Assembly: GCA_002328185.1 (NCBI GenBank)
Contig: DCWQ01000021.1
Coordinates: forward strand, 5,583 to 69,582
Reading direction: 5' to 3'
Length of the DNA stretch: 64,000 nt
Origin: Dehalococcoidia bacterium UBA2158
GTDB lineage: Bacteria > Chloroflexota > Dehalococcoidia > Lucifugimonadales > UBA3495
Shown here: positions 8,254 through 17,009 of the stretch, piece by piece
How positions within the stretch are numbered: position 1 is the stretch's first letter
Layout: the number at the start of each line of letters is the position of its first letter
Notes under the pieces: model-generated
Databases searched by the model: none
What the model saw: the letters and a program-made list of their open reading frames with translations, nothing else
Told to the model about the DNA's origin: nothing
Position numbers and translations under genes: made by a program

Positions 8254-9861
8254 CTAGTGGTGGTGGCCGTGGTCCTCTGGCTCCTCTTCGTGCTCTTCGG
8301 TGATGAGAGCCTGGGAGGTGAGGATCATCGAGGCCACGCTGCCGGCGTTCTCCAGGGCGGCGCGGGTGACTTTGGTCGGGTCGATGATGCCCTTGGACAC
8401 CATGTCGCCGTAGTCGTTGGTCTTGGCGTCATATCCGTAGTTGGCGGCGCTGTTGTTGCGGACCTCTTCCAACACCACGGCGGCTTCGTGCCCCGAGTTA
8501 CTAGCGATGATCCGGACGGGCGCCTCCAGAGCTATTCGCAGGATAGTCTTGCCCACGTTCTCGCTGTCGGGCAGCGTCAGCGAGTCGAGGGCTGACATGG
8601 CGCGGATGTAGGCCACTCCGCCGCCGGGGACGACTCCCTCTTCGATGGCGGCCCTGGTGGCCGACAGGGCGTCTTCCACCCTGGCCTTGCGCTCCTTCAG
8701 CTCCGGCTCGGTGGGTGCGCCGACTTTCACCACGGCGACTCCGCCGGACAGCTTGGCCAGCCGCTCTTGTAGCTTTTCTTTGTCGTATTCAGAGGTCGTC
8801 TCTTCGATTTGGACCTTGATCTGCTCGGTGCGGCCCTTGATGTCCTCAGATGTGCCGCCTCCATCGATGATGGTGGTGTGGTCCTTGGTGGACTCGACGC
8901 GGCGGGCTTGGCCTAGGTCGGCGATGGTTGCCTGGTCCAGACGGCGGCCGGTCTCTTCGGAGATAACCTGGCCACCGGTGAGCACGGCGATGTCTTCCAA
9001 CATGGCCTTGCGGCGGTCGCCAAACCCAGGAGCCTTCAGCGCCAGGCAGTTCAGGGTCCCACGCAGCCGGTTGACTACCAACACGGCCAGGGCCTCGCTG
9101 TCGATGTCCTCGCCGATGATCACCAGGCTCTTGCTAACCTGGAGGACCTGCTCCAGCAGGGGGACCAACTCGGCCGCGGCGGAGATCTTCTTGTCGGTAA
9201 TTAGAATGTAGGGGTTCTCAATCTCCGCTTCCATGCGCTCCGGGTTGGTGACGAAGTAAGGGCTGATGTAACCGCGGTCGAAGTTCATGCCTTCGACATA
9301 CTCGGTCGAGGACTCGATGCCTTTGCTCTCTTCAACGGTGACAACGCCCTGGGCGCCGACCTTATCGAGCACGTCGGCCAGCATGTTGCCGATGTCTTCA
9401 TTGTTGGCGGAAACCGTGGCCACTTGGGCCATCTGGTCCCGGCCTTTGATGTCGTTGGAGTTCTTGCGTAGTTCGGCCACTATCACGGCGACGCTCTTGT
9501 CGATGCCCCGCTTGATGGCCATGGGGTCCGCGCCGGCCACCACGTTCTTGATGCCTTCTTGGATGATTATCTGGGCCAAGATGGTGGCGGTGGTGGTCCC
9601 GTCTCCGGCGACCTCGTTGGTCTTGGCGGCGGCTTCTTTGATCAGTTGGGCGCCCATGTTCTCGAAGGACTCGGGCAGATCGATCTCTTTAGCGATGGTC
9701 ACACCGTCGTTGGTGATGACAGGCGCCCCCCATTTCTTCTCGAGGACAACGTTGCGGCCTTTGGGGCCCAGGGTTAATTTCACGGCGTTGGCGACGGTGT
9801 CGATACCGTGGAGCAACGCTTGTTGGGCTGCCTCGTCGCGGATGATCTCTTTGGCAGGCAT
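8254..9861 (-). CDS. groEL: Chaperonin GroEL (HSP60)
   Basis: ATP-driven protein-folding chaperonin. The start is the ATG at 9861 (MPAKEIIRDE), preceded by AAGGAGATATTT; a longer reading frame to 9909 lacks such a site. Core motifs are LGPKGRNVVLEKKWGAP, VAGDGTTTATILAQ and EEGVVPGGGVAYIRA. The length of about 535 residues is normal. The C-terminus does not end in the usual Gly-Gly-Met repeat but in EEHEEEPEDHGHHH, an acidic/His-rich tail. It follows groES after 81 bases and has its own strong terminator downstream. Confidence 0.97.
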   Translation of the reverse strand: MPAKEIIRDEAAQQALLHGIDTVANAVKLTLGPKGRNVVLEKKWGAPVITNDGVTIAKEIDLPESFENMGAQLIKEAAAKTNEVAGDGTTTATILAQIIIQEGIKNVVAGADPMAIKRGIDKSVAVIVAELRKNSNDIKGRDQMAQVATVSANNEDIGNMLADVLDKVGAQGVVTVEESKGIESSTEYVEGMNFDRGYISPYFVTNPERMEAEIENPYILITDKKISAAAELVPLLEQVLQVSKSLVIIGEDIDSEALAVLVVNRLRGTLNCLALKAPGFGDRRKAMLEDIAVLTGGQVISEETGRRLDQATIADLGQARRVESTKDHTTIIDGGGTSEDIKGRTEQIKVQIEETTSEYDKEKLQERLAKLSGGVAVVKVGAPTEPELKERKARVEDALSATRAAIEEGVVPGGGVAYIRAMSALDSLTLPDSENVGKTILRIALEAPVRIIASNSGHEAAVVLEEVRNNSAANYGYDAKTNDYGDMVSKGIIDPTKVTRAALENAGSVASMILTSQALITEEHEEEPEDHGHHH

Positions 9862-9942
9862 AAATATCTCCTTAATTCTGGACGGGGAGGCCTCTCCCGG
9901 GTCTTTCAATCGCAGGGTGTTTGAATACGGTTTTTGAGTTCT

Positions 9943-10254
9943 CTAGGTGAATACGGCCAAGATGTCATTGGCCCCCAAGACGAGAAGTTCTTGGTCTTGT
10001 ACTTCGATCTCGGTTCCGGCGTACTTGGAGTAAATCACAGTGTCCCCGGCCTTAACTTCCATCTCAACCAGCTTGCCGTTGTGGAGCACTCGGCCCGGTC
10101 CCGTGGCCACTACCTCACCTTTCTGGGGGCGTTCTTGGGCGGTGTCGGGCAGGAATATACCACCTTTGGTCATGCCTTCTTGTTCGCTGGGGCGGACCAC
10201 AACCCGGTCTCCCATGGGCTTAAGGTCGATTACCGATTTGGCGCTGGTGGTCAT
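9943..10254 (-). CDS. groES: Co-chaperonin GroES (HSP10)
   Basis: Seven-subunit lid of the GroEL cavity. Family features are DLKPMGDRVVVRP at the start, the mobile-loop region around EQEGMTKGGIFLPDTAQE, and GDTVIYSKYAGTEIEV near the end. The 103 residues fit the family. It is first in the groES-groEL operon. I looked for the CIRCE operator (TTAGCACTC-N9-GAGTGCTAA) in the 90 bases upstream and did not see it, so HrcA control is not supported. Confidence 0.96.
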   Translation of the reverse strand: MTTSAKSVIDLKPMGDRVVVRPSEQEGMTKGGIFLPDTAQERPQKGEVVATGPGRVLHNGKLVEMEVKAGDTVIYSKYAGTEIEVQDQELLVLGANDILAVFT

Positions 10255-10396
10255 TGCGGGTACCTTTGTTCCATGTATCAGTTGCCGTACTTGGCCCAGT
10301 AAAGGATAGAACCGCGTCTTCCAATGGTCAAGTTATGAGTGTCCGTGGCGCACAAACCCGGACTCGGCCGGAATAACCCCATGCTAGACTTTGGCC

Positions 10397-11609
10397 ATGG
10401 CATTCACCGCCGACCTGCACCTGCATTCGCGTTACGCCTACGCCTGCAGCAAGAACCTCAATCTTACGAACATGGCTGCCTGGGCCAAGGTCAAAGGAAT
10501 CGACCTATTGTCCAGCGCCGACTTCACTCACCCCGCGTGGTTGGCCGAACTGGAAGAGAATTTCACTTCCACGGCGGACGGGGATTTTGAATTCGGCGGA
10601 GTGAGGTTCGTGCTCGGCACAGAGCTTAGCTGCGTTTTCAAACAGGGAGGGCATTCCCGCCGGGTGCACCTGCTGGACTTCGCCCCGGGTTCCGACGCCG
10701 TCCATGCCATCCGCGAGATGCTCCAGAATTTGAATTCAAAATTGAACGGCGACGGCCGGCCTACAGTCGGCGCTTCCTCCAGAGACCTGACTGCCCAGTT
10801 ATTGGATATCGACGAAGACTGCATGGTGGTCCCGGCCACATCTGGACACCCTGGTACGGGATGCTGGGCTCCAAGTCCGGTTTCGAAGCCCTTGATGAAT
10901 GCTTCGGAGATATGACGCCGCACATCCCTGCTGTGGAGACTGGGCTGTCCAGCGACCCGGAGATGAACTGGGGCGTGCCCGGTCTGGCGGGTAAGGCGAT
11001 CGTTTCCTTCTCGGACGCCCAGTCTCCGCCGAATATGGGCCGGGAGCTGACAATCTTTCAGGGTGTCGCTAGCTACCGAGACCTGGCCGCTGGGTTGAGG
11101 GAGAATCGAGTGGAACGGACCTTGGAGTTCTTCCCGGAAGGAGGGAAGTACTATCTGAGTGGGCATCGCAAGTGCAGGATCAGCCAGACCGCCGGCGAGA
11201 CCGGCCAGGCTGGGACCAGATGCCCCGAGTGCGGGCGGCCGCTGACCTTGGGGGTGCCGCACCGGGTCCAGGAATTGTCTCAGGCCGAGAGCCAGTCAGA
11301 TCACGAGGAAAGACGTCCGTACACCAAGTTGGCGCCGCTCATCGAATTATTGGCCCACACCACGGGAAAAGGCTGGGCGGCCAAGTCGGCGGGTCTGGCC
11401 TACCACCGCATCTGCAGCGAACTGGGGGGAGAGGTGCAGGTTTTGACCAAGGCTGGTACGGCGACCTTGAGCGGGTTGGGGGAGAGGACTTGGCCATCGC
11501 CGTGACCAAAGTCAGGGACGGTCAGGTAGAGATAATGTCCGGTTTCGATGGGCATTACGGGACAGTGCACCCGTCCGATCAAAGGCTATCTAATGGCCGC
11601 GATCCCTAA
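10397..11609 (+). pseudogene. PHP-domain phosphoesterase with zinc ribbon (COG1379 type), two frameshifts
   Basis: The combined frames give one PHP-family protein of about 400 residues. The first part starts FTADLHLHSRYAYACS (PHP metal motif DLHLHS) and reads to about 10837, where one base is missing; restoring a C gives VVPAHIWTPWYGMLGSKSG. The second frame carries GGKYYLSGHRKCRIS and the zinc-ribbon RCPECGRPLTLGV, and runs to about 11455, where again one base is missing; the third frame finishes with VTKVRDGQVEIMSGFDGHYG. Both lesions are single-base losses beside short homopolymers, so sequencing error is as likely as true decay. The tail overlaps the convergent lipoprotein gene by 4 bases. 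Confidence 0.75.
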
Positions 11610-13753
11610 TCTCTGGGCAGGTTCAGCGCCAAGATGGCGGCCTCCAGCGTTACCGGGTCATAGGATCCCAGGGCGATCTCCTGTCCCACAGCCAGATCTT
11701 GTACGCCCAACGTCCGGCCTTGCTGGGTGATCGCAGTCATAGCATTGACCTTCAAGCTGAACAGGTCCAACCAGATGTTGGAAACAGTGACCCGGACTTG
11801 GCCGTCAAACCCGCCGGTCACTCCCCGGATGATGCCGCTGGCCAGTCTCGGTTCCGGCGACTTGAGGCTGAGCGTTACTATCTTGCCGGGCTTTCCGGCT
11901 TGCCCTTCCGGCAGCCGGGCCCTGGTGTTGGGGCGGACCAGGTCACCTAGCCGAACGTCTTGAATCGACATCTGCAGGCCGTCGCGGCGAATGGAAGTAT
12001 CAGAGTGGTGGGTGAACGACCGCAACCGGCCGTCAGTTGTCCTGATGGTGAGATTCCCGTCGGCGGCCTTGGGGATGAAGCTATGGACAACGCCGCTGAC
12101 CAGCTCTTCATTGCGAAGGGGCGCCATGGACTCCAGTTCCAACAGGCGGTACGAGGCGGGGTCGAAACGGGCAAATACGTTGGAGCCTTCCATGGTTATA
12201 TTTAAGTCAGTTGGCGCGCCGTTCCGGTAGATATCGGCCCCGTCAGACTGGAGCGAAATCTGCTGCCCGGTGGTCTGGTCCACCAAGATCGTCACCACGG
12301 ACTCCAACGCTCCCACGTTCATTAGCACCCCCTGGGCCTCCCCGTGGCCCGCCAGGGCCGCCAGTTGTGCGGAGGAATCGGCGGACAGGGTGTTACCGGC
12401 CATCACGGTGACCCGATTGGCGTTGTTCCCGGAGATGGCGTACCGGACGGTGATGCGGCTGGCCAGGTCCAACTGTCCAGACTTGATGCGCTCCCCGAAG
12501 AGGACCACCGGTGTGGCGTCTGAGAGCTTGACCATCACCGGCTGACCCGACACGGGCTGAACGGTTACCAGCCTCGTTGTGCCGGTTCCCAGCGAGGTGG
12601 CGATGGATATAACGAGACCGGTAACGTCTGCCGACGGCGCCCCGAGATGGTGTTCCGAGAAAGATTTGGCGTAGGCGTCGTCAGCGCTGTCGATGGCGTC
12701 CTGCCGGCCCTGCTGGGGTTGGGAGTTGACCAGCAGCGACAGATTGCGCACTCCATGCTCGGCCAGCCGCCAGCGCAGGGCAGTCATGTTGGCGGCGGCC
12801 TCGACAGAGTCGATCGTTTCGTTCAGCGCCAGTGCGTTATTGAGACGTTCAGCCCCGTCGAGAGCCCGGTCGATGTCGGTGACCGTGAGGTTTCCAGTTG
12901 GCAGGTCCTGCTCAAGGACGGCGGTCACGACTTCTCCGACGGGGGCGCTGTCCGGTCCACCGGGCGAGCCATAGGCGGTGATCGCCGTGATCTCCCGGCC
13001 GGAGCCGTCACGCAGCGTTAGACTTCCCGCGGTGTTTGGCAGGGCTGATTCTGAGCCGGTCACTACTCCAGTGAAATGCCGGATCCGCACCGGGCGGCTT
13101 ACGACGGCCAGGACCGAATCGGCGTGTGGCCCATCGGCCATCACGGCCACCAGGGCGCCGCGGGCGATGTTGGAGACTGAGGGTGATTTCCAGCCGTGGA
13201 TGCTAACGGCGGTGCTGTCGTCGATGGAGAGCGAGACTGGGCCAGATGTTGTCTGCACCGTGAGTTCGGAAGGGGTGGCCAAGGTGACAGTACCAAATAA
13301 CCCGGACTTATCTGACCTGACTGGCCTGCCGGAACCGCTGGGGTCCTCTGAGAAGATGACCGGGCGCACTTGGGACTCGGTTTCCCCGGTGATGGCGGTG
13401 GCGACGACCTCGATGATCATCGGGTTATGGGTATCGGAAAGGTCTACGTCCACCGTTAAATTGCCTTGTTCGTCTGGGAGGACCAGGCGTCCGTTCACGC
13501 TGAGAGTGGCGTCCGGAGAGGTGACGGCGCGCACCGATATTTGGTCCAATCCGGTCACTAGATTGATCTCCGGAGAGGCAAGACGCAGCATCAGGGCTTG
13601 CGACTGTGGTTCCACCTGCTGGACGGACTTGGTCTGAGTCGTGGGCGTGGCATTGGGCGTGGCAGTGGGCAAGACCTGCTCATCACTGCCGCAAGCGGCC
13701 GCCAGCCCTAGGGCCAAAGTTATCAATGTTAGCGCCAACCGCTGCCGGTTCAT
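11606..13753 (-). CDS. Large secreted lipoprotein with repeated beta-rich domains
   Basis: Starts MNRQRLALTLITLALGLAAAC, a lipoprotein signal with the cysteine at the lipobox (LAAAC), so it is exported and lipid-anchored. A Thr/Gln-rich linker follows, then several repeating segments of the pattern 'G-V-x(n)-G-x-L-T-(V/I)-x-(T/D)...-S/T-F-x(n)-D-T-x-V' (for example GVVHSFIPKAADGNLTIRT and GTVTLATPSELTVQT), resembling DUF5666-like beta domains. No catalytic motif is seen. The start at 13753 has GGAG upstream; the frame extends to 13837 without a better start. It diverges from the RimI-like gene. Its role is unknown, perhaps binding or structural. Confidence 0.75.
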   Translation of the reverse strand: MNRQRLALTLITLALGLAAACGSDEQVLPTATPNATPTTQTKSVQQVEPQSQALMLRLASPEINLVTGLDQISVRAVTSPDATLSVNGRLVLPDEQGNLTVDVDLSDTHNPMIIEVVATAITGETESQVRPVIFSEDPSGSGRPVRSDKSGLFGTVTLATPSELTVQTTSGPVSLSIDDSTAVSIHGWKSPSVSNIARGALVAVMADGPHADSVLAVVSRPVRIRHFTGVVTGSESALPNTAGSLTLRDGSGREITAITAYGSPGGPDSAPVGEVVTAVLEQDLPTGNLTVTDIDRALDGAERLNNALALNETIDSVEAAANMTALRWRLAEHGVRNLSLLVNSQPQQGRQDAIDSADDAYAKSFSEHHLGAPSADVTGLVISIATSLGTGTTRLVTVQPVSGQPVMVKLSDATPVVLFGERIKSGQLDLASRITVRYAISGNNANRVTVMAGNTLSADSSAQLAALAGHGEAQGVLMNVGALESVVTILVDQTTGQQISLQSDGADIYRNGAPTDLNITMEGSNVFARFDPASYRLLELESMAPLRNEELVSGVVHSFIPKAADGNLTIRTTDGRLRSFTHHSDTSIRRDGLQMSIQDVRLGDLVRPNTRARLPEGQAGKPGKIVTLSLKSPEPRLASGIIRGVTGGFDGQVRVTVSNIWLDLFSLKVNAMTAITQQGRTLGVQDLAVGQEIALGSYDPVTLEAAILALNLPRD

Positions 13754-13817
13754 ATCGATCTTTCTCCGCCCTCTCCGTTGGTCTGTTGCAAGTTTAAAGG
13801 GAAGGCATGGCCGGGCC

Positions 13818-14612
13818 ATGACTACGAAGGCAACCAATTATGGTAAAATCAGCGTCGCTAGACGAACGCCTGACTTTATCAAAAACCAAGTGCGACAAAA
13901 CCAAATCCGCAACGCGGTCCAATTGCAAGAATCTTTACCTGTTTCGGTCCGGCGGCTTCGCGTAGATGACATCGACCAAGTCGTCACCATCGAAAAAGAA
14001 GCATTTTCACCTCTCTGGGTTAGCTCGTCCTTCAGGCGCGACATCGACAATAAACGCGCCAACTATCTCGTGGCGTGTTTCGATGAAGAAGTCTCGCCGG
14101 AAGAGATACTGGCTGAGATCGGCGCCGACCAATCGGACCCAGACGACAACCCACGTCCTCCCAAACTGCTTTCGCGTGTACTGGGGCGCTTGGGCTTCTC
14201 CTCGAGTATCGAGCCCACAACCGTGGATGACGCCTTCAACATCGCCGGTTACGTCAGTGTTTGGTACCAGGGCGAAGAGGCCCACATCACTGAAATAGCC
14301 GTGAAGGAGACCCTGCGCGGCCGGGGCGTCGGAGAACTTCTGTTGATAGGCTCCCTGAAAGCCGCCATAGAGTATGGCTCCAAGGTGATGACCCTGGAAG
14401 CCCGCGCCTCCAACTTCATCGCCCACCGCCTGTACCAGAAATACAGTTTCAAGTCGGTAGGGATCCGCAAAGCTTATTACTCAGACAACCGTGAAGACGC
14501 GGTGATAATGACCACCAATCCCATCGACACTGAAGAGTATGAGACTCTATTCGCCGGCCTGCAGACCACCTACGAGACACGTTGGGGCCGGATGGATATA
14601 GATGAATACTGA
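13818..14612 (+). CDS. RimI-like GNAT N-acetyltransferase
   Basis: The C-terminal part has the acetyl-CoA motif VKETLRGRGVGELLLIGSL and the RimI hallmark LEARASNFIAHRLYQKYSF followed by RKAYYSDNREDAVIM, so it most resembles protein N-terminal acetyltransferases that modify ribosomal protein S18. Compared with E. coli RimI (about 148 residues) it is long: an N-terminal extension of about 55 residues and an acidic/proline-containing insert (about residues 90-145, EEILAEIGADQSDPDDNPRP) lie before the acetyl-CoA site. The start at 13818 is chosen because the longer frame overlaps the divergent lipoprotein. Substrate is uncertain. Confidence 0.85.
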   Translation: MTTKATNYGKISVARRTPDFIKNQVRQNQIRNAVQLQESLPVSVRRLRVDDIDQVVTIEKEAFSPLWVSSSFRRDIDNKRANYLVACFDEEVSPEEILAEIGADQSDPDDNPRPPKLLSRVLGRLGFSSSIEPTTVDDAFNIAGYVSVWYQGEEAHITEIAVKETLRGRGVGELLLIGSLKAAIEYGSKVMTLEARASNFIAHRLYQKYSFKSVGIRKAYYSDNREDAVIMTTNPIDTEEYETLFAGLQTTYETRWGRMDIDEY

Positions 14613-14719
14613 CGCCTGAGGACAGGTTTCCAAGGTCGGCCGGGATGGGATTTACACAACAGAATTCAGGCGATCCAAGAAAGGTCATAGATTCTGATGG
14701 GTAACCGCCTTAAATCGAG

Positions 14720-14748
14720 TTGACCAGCCGTAGTCACATTGTTAGAAT
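14720..14748 (+). promoter_or_regulatory. Sigma-70-like promoter of coaE
   Basis: TTGACC at 14720-14725, a 17-base spacer, then TAGAAT at 14743-14748, about 100 bases before the coaE start. This is close to consensus and lies in the gap after the RimI-like gene (14613-14848), in which I see no other feature. Confidence 0.6.
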
Positions 14749-14848
14749 GGCTCGATGTGCCCCAGGCTAAACGGAGCGTGTTCTAAAGGTATCCTGATAG
14801 GGTATCCGGAGGACGTTAGATCAAATGGCCGGGGTAGATAGAAGATAG

Positions 14849-15445
14849 ATGTTGGTAATAGGGTTAACGGGTAGCATCGGCACTGGCAAGAGTGCGGCTG
14901 CTGGTTATTTGGAGGCGCTAGGAGCGTCGCTCATCAGTGCAGACCAGGTAGGCCATGAGGCCTATACCCCTAACACAGAAGCGTGGGAGCAGGTTGTCGC
15001 CGCCTTTGGCGAAGAGATCCTGCAGGAAGACGGGGAAATTGACCGGCGCAAATTGGGAGCAGTAGTTTTCTCCGACCCCGCAAAACTTGGACAATTGAAC
15101 CAGATCATGCACCCGCGGATGGCGCGGATGGTTGCGGACAAGATCGAGCTCCTGCGCACCCAGGGAGTTGGTGTAGTGGTGGTGGAAGCGGCCCTCTTGT
15201 TTGAAGCCGGATGGGACTCCTTGGTGGAAGAAGTATGGGTCACCGACTCCCCGGAACAGATTGTCGTTGAGCGGCTTAAACAACGCAACGGTATGTCAGA
15301 AGAGGAAGCTCGCAAACGGATATCATCCCAGATGGACCGGGCCGAAAGGCTCGAAAGATCGGACGTTGTCATTGACAACTCAGGCGACATGGGAGGGTTA
15401 GAGGGCGCCATCAAAGAGTTGTGGGACCGCCGAGTTGCTGTATAG
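14849..15445 (+). CDS. coaE: Dephospho-CoA kinase
   Basis: Last step of coenzyme A synthesis: ATP-dependent phosphorylation of the 3'-hydroxyl of dephospho-CoA. The P-loop is GLTGSIGTGKSAA (residues 5-17); the CoA-domain hallmarks DADQVG-like ISADQVGHEAY (about 30-40) and VVVEAALLFEAGWD (about 110) follow, and the lid region contains ERLKQRNGMSEEEARKRISSQ. Length (198) matches the family. A near-consensus promoter lies about 100 bases upstream. The MoxR gene follows after 46 bases. Confidence 0.95.
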   Translation: MLVIGLTGSIGTGKSAAAGYLEALGASLISADQVGHEAYTPNTEAWEQVVAAFGEEILQEDGEIDRRKLGAVVFSDPAKLGQLNQIMHPRMARMVADKIELLRTQGVGVVVVEAALLFEAGWDSLVEEVWVTDSPEQIVVERLKQRNGMSEEEARKRISSQMDRAERLERSDVVIDNSGDMGGLEGAIKELWDRRVAV

Positions 15446-15491
15446 CGACGAGAGCGGTATAGCCGAAAAAAATTAAGGACCGGAAAAAATA

Positions 15492-16391
15492 ATGGTTGAA
15501 ACGGCAGAGGCATCTTTCAAGGAATATGCGATCGAGGAGTTCTTGGTTAGGGACGAACCTTACTACAGGCCGATCGGCGATGAGATCGAATTGTTCACCG
15601 CCGCTTACCGACAGCACATCCCGGTTTTGCTGAAGGGCCCCACAGGCTGTGGCAAGACCCGGTTTGTGGAATTTATGGCCTGGCAGCTTGGCCGCCCGAT
15701 GGCAGTGGTCAAGGAAAAGGGCGGAAAGACCGAAGAACTGAAGGACGGCGAGATTCGCGTCCCCCTGGTCACCATCGCCTGCCATGAAGACCTTACCGCC
15801 AGCGACTTGGTTGGACGCTACTTGTTGGATGCCAACGGCACCCGCTGGATCGACGGCCCCATGACCCGGGCAGTCAAGAACGGCGCCATACTCTACTTGG
15901 ACGAGGTCGTGGAAGCCCGGAAAGACACCACGGTGTTGATCCACCCGCTCACCGACCACCGGCGCATCCTCCCGATCGAGAAGACTGGCTCCATCATCGA
16001 GGCCGACGATCGGTTCCTGCTCTGCGTCTCATATAACCCCGGATACCAGAGCGCGCTCAAAGACCTGAAGCACAGCACCCGCCAGCGGTTCATCTCCATC
16101 GAGTTCTACTATCCCCCGGCTGAGATCGAGACTGAGATCATCGAACGGGAGAGCGGCTGCTCCAAGGAACATGCTGACGCACTGGCCAAGCTGGGCGAGA
16201 AGATCCGTAACCTGGAAGAACATGGCCTCCAAGAGGGCGCCAGCACCCGTCTGTTGATCTACGCCGGCCGGCTGATGTCGGAAGGCATACCCCCGCGCCG
16301 CGCCACCCAGGTGGCCATCGTCTGGACCTTGACAGACGACCCGGAACTGCAACGCAGTATCGAGGAAGTTTCTTCCTCGATCTTCGAGTAA
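15492..16391 (+). CDS. MoxR-family AAA+ ATPase (NorQ/CbbQ type)
   Basis: AAA+ ATPase of the CbbQ/NirQ/NorQ branch. Walker A is KGPTGCGKTRFVE (about residues 48-60), Walker B is ILYLDEV (about 134-140), and the family block DLVGRYLLDANGTRWIDGP lies between them. Length of 299 residues is typical. Members act with a von Willebrand A partner to remodel or activate metalloenzymes such as nitric oxide reductase or RubisCO; no such client is visible nearby. Two genes downstream is the VWA protein, separated only by a NUDIX gene, so the ATPase-VWA pair is preserved. An AAGGA stands upstream of the ATG. Confidence 0.92.
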   Translation: MVETAEASFKEYAIEEFLVRDEPYYRPIGDEIELFTAAYRQHIPVLLKGPTGCGKTRFVEFMAWQLGRPMAVVKEKGGKTEELKDGEIRVPLVTIACHEDLTASDLVGRYLLDANGTRWIDGPMTRAVKNGAILYLDEVVEARKDTTVLIHPLTDHRRILPIEKTGSIIEADDRFLLCVSYNPGYQSALKDLKHSTRQRFISIEFYYPPAEIETEIIERESGCSKEHADALAKLGEKIRNLEEHGLQEGASTRLLIYAGRLMSEGIPPRRATQVAIVWTLTDDPELQRSIEEVSSSIFE

Positions 16392-16412
16392 CGGCTTCGA
16401 GTAGAGAACCAG

Positions 16413-17009
16413 ATGGGTCAAACGCCGCCAAAGCTTCTAAAACAAGCCCTGGCGAAGCGCGTCGTGGAACGGGTTGATGGAGATGGATTGATGGATTCGG
16501 CGGTTATGATTCTCCTTTACCCCAAGGAATGCGAATACTGTATCCTATTGAACAAGCGGTCTGAGCAGGTGGAGCACCACAAGGGAGAGATATCCTTTCC
16601 CGGCGGCGCCAAAGACCCGGAAGACTGCGATGGACTGGATACAGCCCTCCGCGAGACCGAAGAAGAGATGGGAATCAAGCGGGATGACGTGACTGTGCTC
16701 GGTGAGATGGACGAAGTCGTCACACGCAGCGGATTCCGGGTGCAAGTGTTCACCGGAACCATAGAATATCCCTACAAGTTCAGTCCCAGCGCCATTGAGA
16801 TTGCCGAGGTACTGGAATTCCCGGTCCCCGCGCTGATCGACCCGGCCAACCGCCGGACCGAAACGCGATGGGAGAACGGGCAGCCGGTTACCTCATATTC
16901 ATATGCCCACCAAGAGCATGTCGTCTTTGGGGCGACTGCCAGAATCCTCCAGAGTTGCATCGATATCTTAGATGACAGACTGGAAAGCGAGGGACGCCAA
17001 GTTGACTAG
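16413..17009 (+). CDS. NUDIX hydrolase, CoA pyrophosphatase-like
   Basis: NUDIX hydrolase with the nucleotide-diphosphate box GGAKDPEDCDGLDTALRETE followed by EEMGI (about residues 65-89), containing the Glu residues that bind the metal. The preceding HHKGEISFPGG is the extension typical of CoA pyrophosphatases (NudL/PCD1-type), so CoA or acyl-CoA is a plausible substrate, hydrolysed to phosphopantetheine and 3',5'-ADP. Length (198) fits. It is sandwiched between the MoxR gene (21 bases upstream) and the VWA gene (overlap about 8 bases), an unusual position for a NUDIX gene. Confidence 0.88.
   Translation: MGQTPPKLLKQALAKRVVERVDGDGLMDSAVMILLYPKECEYCILLNKRSEQVEHHKGEISFPGGAKDPEDCDGLDTALRETEEEMGIKRDDVTVLGEMDEVVTRSGFRVQVFTGTIEYPYKFSPSAIEIAEVLEFPVPALIDPANRRTETRWENGQPVTSYSYAHQEHVVFGATARILQSCIDILDDRLESEGRQVD

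Noticed and set aside
10255..10345. CIRCE operator for groES
   Set aside because: No TTAGCACTC-N9-GAGTGCTAA pair was found.
10830..10840. Selenocysteine readthrough in the broken PHP gene
   Set aside because: The breaks are frameshifts restored by one base, not in-frame TGA codons, and no SECIS-like hairpin was needed to explain them.
14613..14848. tRNA or small RNA before coaE
   Set aside because: No cloverleaf or T-loop GTTCRANNC pattern seen; a promoter explains the conserved boxes.
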